Shown here piece after piece: positions 58,167 through 64,000 of a stretch of DNA of 64,000 nt. The notes under the pieces were generated by a model. That model was not told where the DNA came from and did not search any database. It saw only the letters and a program-made list of their open reading frames with translations. The DNA lies in assembly GCF_002443255.2 (NCBI RefSeq), contig NW_019211456.1, positions 52,865,743 to 52,929,742 on the forward strand, written 5' to 3'. The DNA comes from Varroa destructor (taxonomy: Eukaryota > Arthropoda > Arachnida > Mesostigmata > Varroidae). A program made the position numbers and the translations under genes. Every line of letters starts with the position of its first letter. Position 1 is the stretch's first letter.

Positions 58167-59180
58167 GTGAGTAGCACAGATGGTCGGTTTTCTTTTCCTT
58201 GTCCAAAGACTGAAACAAGTCTAGGGCCTTAGCATTACACTAGCTAGTGCCACTAGTAGCTAACTGTACGCCTCGATCGCCTTCCATTGGTGCTCATCTG
58301 CCAGCTGCAACTGATGTTAGCGACAAGTCGGCTTTTCGCTACCGACAGCGGCTCCTATTGGTATTTCTTTTATTGCTTCTATATTAAGGAAGGTAGGAGA
58401 AGCGACGTACAGAGCCTTAGGTCTTCTGGGTAACTAGGGATACAATACATTGAGAACAGCAGAACTCTTTGATATTCGATCGGGATCGAAGAGCGTTATT
58501 TCTGGTTATGACATAGATGATGATCATGAAAATGATCCCCATCGCTTTTGATAAGCGTCAAATATATAGAGAGTTAATTAGGACTTACGTTTAGACTCAT
58601 TCGGAATTTGGGTAACCGGCCCGTTGGTAATTTGCGCGGTCCTTCATAGGACCTAGGTCTCGGTTTGCTGTGAATTCAACTGCTTGTAGTAGAAGTAAGG
58701 GTAGTAGTCATGCTTGGTGAATAGACCGCTTATAACGATATATTGTTGATCATTCTATTTGGGAAGTCGAGTGCAGACTCAACCATCATTCGTTATATCA
58801 TTTCTATTTTAAATCGAATGGCAGTGAGGCATTCCCATCAGGATTATTTATCTATATCATGGCGGGCAGGTTTGCACAGCGTGCGTTCTTTCGTGACATT
58901 ACCTATTTTCAAAGATAGCATGCCTGATAAGGACTGAAAAGTTGAGAGAGACCGAAAGAGAGGCCAACATCTGCATAGGTGAAGGCCGAGCGCATAACCA
59001 TGTAGCCCTTCTAGATGTAGGATAAAGCTGCAAGACAGTGACTTGGGCCGACAATGCTCGGTAAAAATAATATGCGGCCGAACTCTAGGCGAAATGTTTT
59101 CGAAATAGTCGCATTATTTGGGAACCAGCCGTTGGGTAGTGAAGGATTCACCTGTGGTTAAGCACCCCCCAACGGTAGGC
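58167..59180. other. no supportable gene
   Basis: AT-rich sequence with a small hairpin (gatcat-gaaa-atgatc) at 58522-58537. No coding signal. Confidence 0.55.
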
Positions 59181-59375
59181 ATGTCAAGTGAAGATCTAAT
59201 AGAATTTTGTCTTGCTTCGGAAGGAGCCAATTTTGCCCTCTATGCCTTCCTCTCTAAAACCTTCTCTTTCTTGCGCTCTTCTACTTTCTCTGTCATCATT
59301 TGCAATCCTCTTTGGCCTCTCTCTCAAGCCTCCGAAGATGCTGGACAGCATCTGACCAGGCTCTGTTCGTATTAA
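59181..59375 (+). CDS. hypothetical ORF, 64 aa
   Basis: The ATG at 59181 lies inside a longer open frame that starts after a TAG near 59100. It reads MSSEDLIEFCLASEGANFAL, then an aromatic/Ser-rich stretch, and ends SEDAGQHLTRLCSY. The start and end look like plausible soluble protein, while the middle is pyrimidine-rich low complexity. No splice or poly(A) evidence was seen and no family is recognised. Confidence 0.22.
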   Translation: MSSEDLIEFCLASEGANFALYAFLSKTFSFLRSSTFSVIICNPLWPLSQASEDAGQHLTRLCSY

Positions 59376-60937
59376 GAGGTGCTATTCCGGTTGGAACACT
59401 CGATTTCGGTAGACCGACTTAAAGGCGCGTCGACAATTACAGGCTCGTTTATTCCTCATGCACACAGACGCAGCCAAATATCCTCAAACCACACAAGCGC
59501 CATTTAGCTTAAAGGCGTATTCGTGCAGTAACGAGTACATAAGGTGGATGGGATTGTTGGCATACTGGCAAGGAAATGGTAGACCGTTCCAGTTCCTCAC
59601 TTCATGGAAACTTCAATGGTTAGTGCGATCAAAGAGAACCCTGCATAATAGACGGTAACATTCACTGACTAGTAATATCTAACATGAAGGTATTCAGCGA
59701 ACAATTAAGCTGGCTTTTACGGCCTATGTGTAATCACTTAGTTTTGGGCTTCTTTTCCCGGGGCTGATGAGAATAGGGGGGTGCCGATTATGATAACTGA
59801 TAATTGGCCATCATCCTTTTTGAAGCAAAAGCCGTTAAAAAATTCCTGAATATTTAAGCCGCTTTATGACTTTCAAGCGTTCCAAGCGGATGCTTTGTTC
59901 AGCTAATAGCGGCATGCTATTTCTAAAAAATAACATTTTGTTAGTTTAGCCGCTTCCGGAAGAAAAGATCAGATAGCCAAGAGTAGAGATTTTTGGTCCG
60001 GATAGCAAAATCTACATTACACAATGTTGTAAATAATGGCCTTCGTTGGAACCTGACATTAAAATTATCTTTGTTTCTTATTGAGATATTTTATCTCACA
60101 GTCAAGGCAAGTAAAAGCGGATCAGTTAGTACCCTTATTCACGAGCCTCATCAAGTTATCTCTAAAATATAAACAAAACCATATCACTGTATATATAGAA
60201 CCGTCAGTTTTACTTATCTCTACACGGTTACAATCTATTGGTAATATTCAAGCCGTTACATGTCATTCTTCCAGACAAAGGGCCTAGCGCCCTTGAACTA
60301 CTCTTGCCCACAACTATTTCTTCTACACTGGTTTGCTGTAATTTATCTAATATCTACAGACGTATGTTATACATAAACGGGTCCTGACGGCCAGATCAGT
60401 GGCCAAATCAGATGGCCTGCATCTATCAAAGGTGATTAAAACGTTCGAACAGCACAAATTAATCGCGCCTCAATATGATTTCTTCATTGGGTTAAGCAAA
60501 AGGTTTTTCAGCCCGTGAAGTTTGACACGAGTGTATATAAGCATTTAGTGTTCACACCTCGCTATTTTCTTGAAGGGCAAATAGAATCGTTTTCGAAATG
60601 ATCATTTTGAGGATGTTCGTTAAACTTACAGATTACTCCCAAGTTAATATTTCCCGACAGAACTTTTCGATAGAGAAATTAGTGTAACACTGGTCTATAA
60701 ATTGATTCGGATATTTTATCGCACAGTGTATTTAGTGATAGTATTTGTAGTCTATAAAACAATGGAGCATCAAGTGCAACAGTTGTTCGTATATACAAAT
60801 ATACACACGCGTATACCGCTGTTGGTTCGCACTTTAATATTAATTTGAAAGCCAACGAGATCGGCTGTTTGTCTGATCGTTTCGTGTCGTCAGGCTCCGC
60901 TGGCTCGTATAAATGGATAAGGACGACAAATTGTACA

Positions 60938-61075
60938 ATGGAGGTGGAGAAACTCCGAGCGTTGTCCTGGTCTGAAGGTCGAGGTCTGGATATTAATACT
61001 CAACCCTACCCACCCAGCAAAGCTGTTTGGCCGCTTCGCTATTGCTGCGCCTCGTACGGACCTCTTGTCTTGTAG
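60938..61075 (+). CDS. weak ORF, 45 aa, ending at a splice acceptor
   Basis: The ATG at 60938 has a favourable context (tacaATGg) and encodes MEVEKLRALSWSEGRGLDIN. The frame then continues to a TAG that is itself the AG of the strong acceptor at 61075. A TATA-like gtataaat lies at about 60907. The open frame extends upstream to 60845. It may be intronic sequence before the next exon candidate. Confidence 0.18.
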   Translation: MEVEKLRALSWSEGRGLDINTQPYPPSKAVWPLRYCCASYGPLVL

Positions 61076-61263
61076 GGATCAATGTCATGTATGATATGTC
61101 CTTTTATACGATTGTACCATTCCACAACGTCATGTTGATAATCAACAACATCGAAATAATAGCCAGATGGCCGGACAGGCCAGGTCTAGATGCCGCCATC
61201 AAAGGATTAAAACGTGACATCGCTTATCTCGGCCTTCACTTATATGTGGCAGGAAGCAAATAG
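61076..61263 (+). CDS. candidate 3'-terminal exon, 61 codons plus stop
   Basis: A strong acceptor (cgtacggacctcttgtcttgtag) ends at 61075. Two bases then lead into a frame open to TAG at 61261. It reads INVMYDMSFYTIVPFHNVML, later EIIARWPDRPGLDAAIKGLK, and ends LGLHLYVAGSK. The second half is well-balanced protein-like sequence without low complexity. No AATAAA lies within the next 100 bases. An AG|GTCTAG inside could be a weak donor. No family is recognised. Confidence 0.33.
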
Positions 61264-64000
61264 CCAAACTTAATAGACCGCTGCTAGCATTGTGGATTTG
61301 TACCCTTCTAGACCAGCCGATTTCGTTTGTTGTGCCGAACCTGAATACGCAGGTTAGGTAAGGTAATGCGCACTGCCTGTAAGTTTTCTGAAAAATCAGA
61401 AAGCGAACACGCATTGAAGGAAACAGGCATACGCTAGCTTTCCTTAAGATCATGATCCCCATTTTTCGGTGGCTGGCATAAGTGCAGTATCATAGAAGAA
61501 GGTTTTTTATAATAGTTGTAAGACAAGTGCTGGTTTGAATTAGTAATGCAATCACTATTGATATTCGCTATCATTCTCGTTGTGTGCAAAGGGTGCTTTT
61601 GTGAGCCCATGTGCCATTTTTTTTCTGTTGTACTTTTAATCTCTAAACAATTACCTTGTTTATGGCAAAAAGCTGGTTTATAATATCAATGTAAACATCA
61701 TTACTTCGGGCGGTTTTCATTTAAGAGCAGATGCCACAGGACTGAGGATTATAATCTGATCCTCATTATTGCGTAAGGGGGTAGTAGAAGTGAGCACCGG
61801 AAGTATTGCAGAGGCGTATTTTGCGAATCATGGCAACAGAAAAGTTCTTAATAGTTACATTATAATAACTTACTAGGCTTTTCAGGGTTACTATGCATTG
61901 TGTACGAATACTGTATATCTGCAAACCTAATGACGAAACTTCCTATTTAAAGCATTTTCTACGAATTGCAGAAAAAAAAAAAAATTATCTAGAAGTAGTT
62001 GAACGAACGAAGCCGAAAAAAGTGTCAGTGATTTTTGTCATCGTGTGAAATACGTGTAGTATTCAGCTCATTACAAATGGAACATGTGTCTTACTATTGC
62101 CACACATGGACGGAATTCGTGAATATATATATATATATCTGTTTTTTTATTATGCCCCTCGGATCATGGCTAGCCGTAAATGTGTACTTTGTTTGTCAGA
62201 ATAACGCTGCCATGTTTCATTTTCTTTTATAGCGTATCATGTCCAGAAGTTTGTCTTGGAAAAGATCTACAGTTACAAAAGATAGCATACATATATTTAG
62301 CGGGGAATTTACAATTTGTATTGAATAACAACGGTCCCGCCAATATCTGACTAACTTATCAATTCTAATGGATTCACTTACCGAAATATCGAGCGCATGT
62401 CATAAGGTACACGTGTGAACACCATCGTCCTCCGCGTTATAGCCGAAACCAGTGACAAGAGCTTTTAATTAAATCAAATATGGTAGATATCAATAACGAG
62501 GACATTTGAGCTCTAGTTTTAGTGAAGACTGTTATATAATAATCAAATTTTGTTTTCAAATGGGTGTGGTGATTGATCATCGACCTGTATGAATGCGCGC
62601 AGGTTCTATTATAATGGCTGACGTCCCTATTTGTATAAGATCAGTGTGCATCGTAAGGGCCCTTATCGTAAAAAAGATGGAACAATAAGTCGCCTAAAAA
62701 AATGAGCACAGCTGCTATCTCAATAAACAGGCCGACTTTTTCCTTACGGCGTGACAACAACTGAAGGGTAATGAGAAACAAGTTTTTCAATTTAGTAATT
62801 TCTTTCATGGCACATACGTACTTAATTGCTAACTAATGTGGTAAGTAAAGTTAATTCAGCTAAACATGTGGACTCTTGCATGCGCTGTAGCGTTGCGATT
62901 GTATGCAATCCTTTTTATACTACCTAAAACCAAAACGGCTTTAAATCAATAATTAATTTTTATAGAAAAAAAAAAAAATAAGAAACACATTTAGATAAGA
63001 CAAATTTCAGCTGGATGTGATAACGTCCAAACAAGGTTTGGTATGTGGGGGTGAGATGAACATGCAGTCGTACATATGTTACAAACTATCATTCCACTCA
63101 ATTTTGTTCCAGAAACCAAATCTTACTCATGGTGCAGCTACGTACATAATGTACATAAACATTGCAATGGACAATACGCACCGCTGTCTATATGCCCCTG
63201 GCATATTCAGCAGTGGTTACACAGTGCATAACTATGACTTCAGTTATCTTCATAACAAGAATCGATTCCCGACAATGTGTTTAAACAGTTAAGTACGAGT
63301 TGATTTGGCTTAATCATGCAGAGTACCATCCACTTTAGGTAAAAAAAAAAAGTCATGTTCATAGAAATAATAAATTTCACCACAAAAGCTCTTTCCTGGC
63401 CGTCAACACGCACATGACAGCTTTCCATTACTTGAATCTTGAGCAGATTTTCGTCTCAACGTGTCACAGATAAAGACGTCCAGTCTCGTAGCTTCGTCAG
63501 CGTTTTTAAGGAACGTCCTTTCTAGTCAGCGTATCTACTTACCCCGCTGCAACCCCCGACGACGAGCCTTGCTAGCTCGACTGGGTGTCCCCGCGTAGTG
63601 GATCCATGCAAAAGCCGTTTGTGGCAGAGATATGGTGGAAAATGAATTTCCGGCTTATTGGCGTTGATCGTTATCCGCCACTTCGTAAGCGCCTTCAGTT
63701 ATTACTGCCTAGTCTCGAACCTCGTTTACCCTATACCCTGCATGCTGCAATCTCAGTGCTGGCATTTATAGCTTGACTCATGCTGTTGCTTCCGTTCGTG
63801 TGTTCAACTAGAGGAGCTATTCAGTAAAAATTAGCTCCATATTATATTACCGACACCCTTCCTCGGCTATTCGATATTTTCAATTGGTTTTCCCTCTCTG
63901 AGCTAACATTGGCCTGAGCTAACAAATGCACGTCCTTGCCGCTCCTCTACTATTACCTACGGTGTGGCACTCACACAATGCACGGACACTGGTTTCTAAA
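61264..64000. other. no supportable gene
   Basis: AT-rich sequence with an A13 run near 61973-61984 and (AT)8 at 62123-62138. A GTGGTAAGT donor-like site at 62840 follows frames that all contain stops. A 91-codon + frame at 63017-63292 begins MITSKQGLVCGGEMNMQSYI but has no splice context. The final 500 bases are GC-richer with short frames only. Confidence 0.5.
62123..62138. repeat. (AT)8 microsatellite
   Basis: Eight uninterrupted AT units, read directly. Confidence 0.9.

Overview
The window looks like non-coding nuclear DNA of a metazoan, most plausibly an arthropod. It is moderately AT-rich and CpG is not visibly depleted. It has several (AT)n and other short microsatellites. It has no tightly packed long ORFs, operons, rRNA, tRNA or CRISPR, and canonical eukaryotic splice and polyadenylation signals are scattered through it. 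I could not name a species or assign any reading frame to a known protein family. Everything below was read by eye, so all gene calls are hypotheses with modest confidence.

The most coherent reading is a long-intron region transcribed on the + strand. A possible promoter and first coding exon lies at about 11.77-12.16 kb (TATA element, ATG at 12083, donor GTACGT at 12160). It is in phase with the best exon of the window, a 102-base exon at 20286-20387 that encodes a clean heptad-repeat coiled coil. Sites where a 3' splice site directly abuts a 5' splice site (CAG|GTAAGT, as in recursive splicing) occur on the same strand at 10908 and 25541. Further + strand exon candidates lie at 20666, 24601, 25734, 33904, 34194, 36117, 37720, 48152 (24-base microexon), 58071 and 61076. 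Several are phase-compatible, but with three phases and many weak signals that is only suggestive.

Small GC-richer islands have long open frames, often on both strands: 7.3-7.7, 11.2-12.3, 15.3-16.0, 33.9-34.7, 50.6-51.2 and 59.1-59.4 kb. The best minus-strand candidates are 15336-15687 (strong acceptor leading into a 116-codon frame plus stop), 50789-51193 (longest ATG-initiated frame) and 44280-44630.

Among non-coding structures, two hairpins stand out. One is a precursor-microRNA-like hairpin at 53155-53223. The other is a perfect 19-bp stem with a four-base loop at 32598-32639. The remaining sequence is mostly featureless intronic or intergenic DNA with (AT)n arrays at 9145, 31179, 34924 and 46078, a (TACG)n array at 29403, an AC/GA tract at 12190 and several short perfect palindromes.
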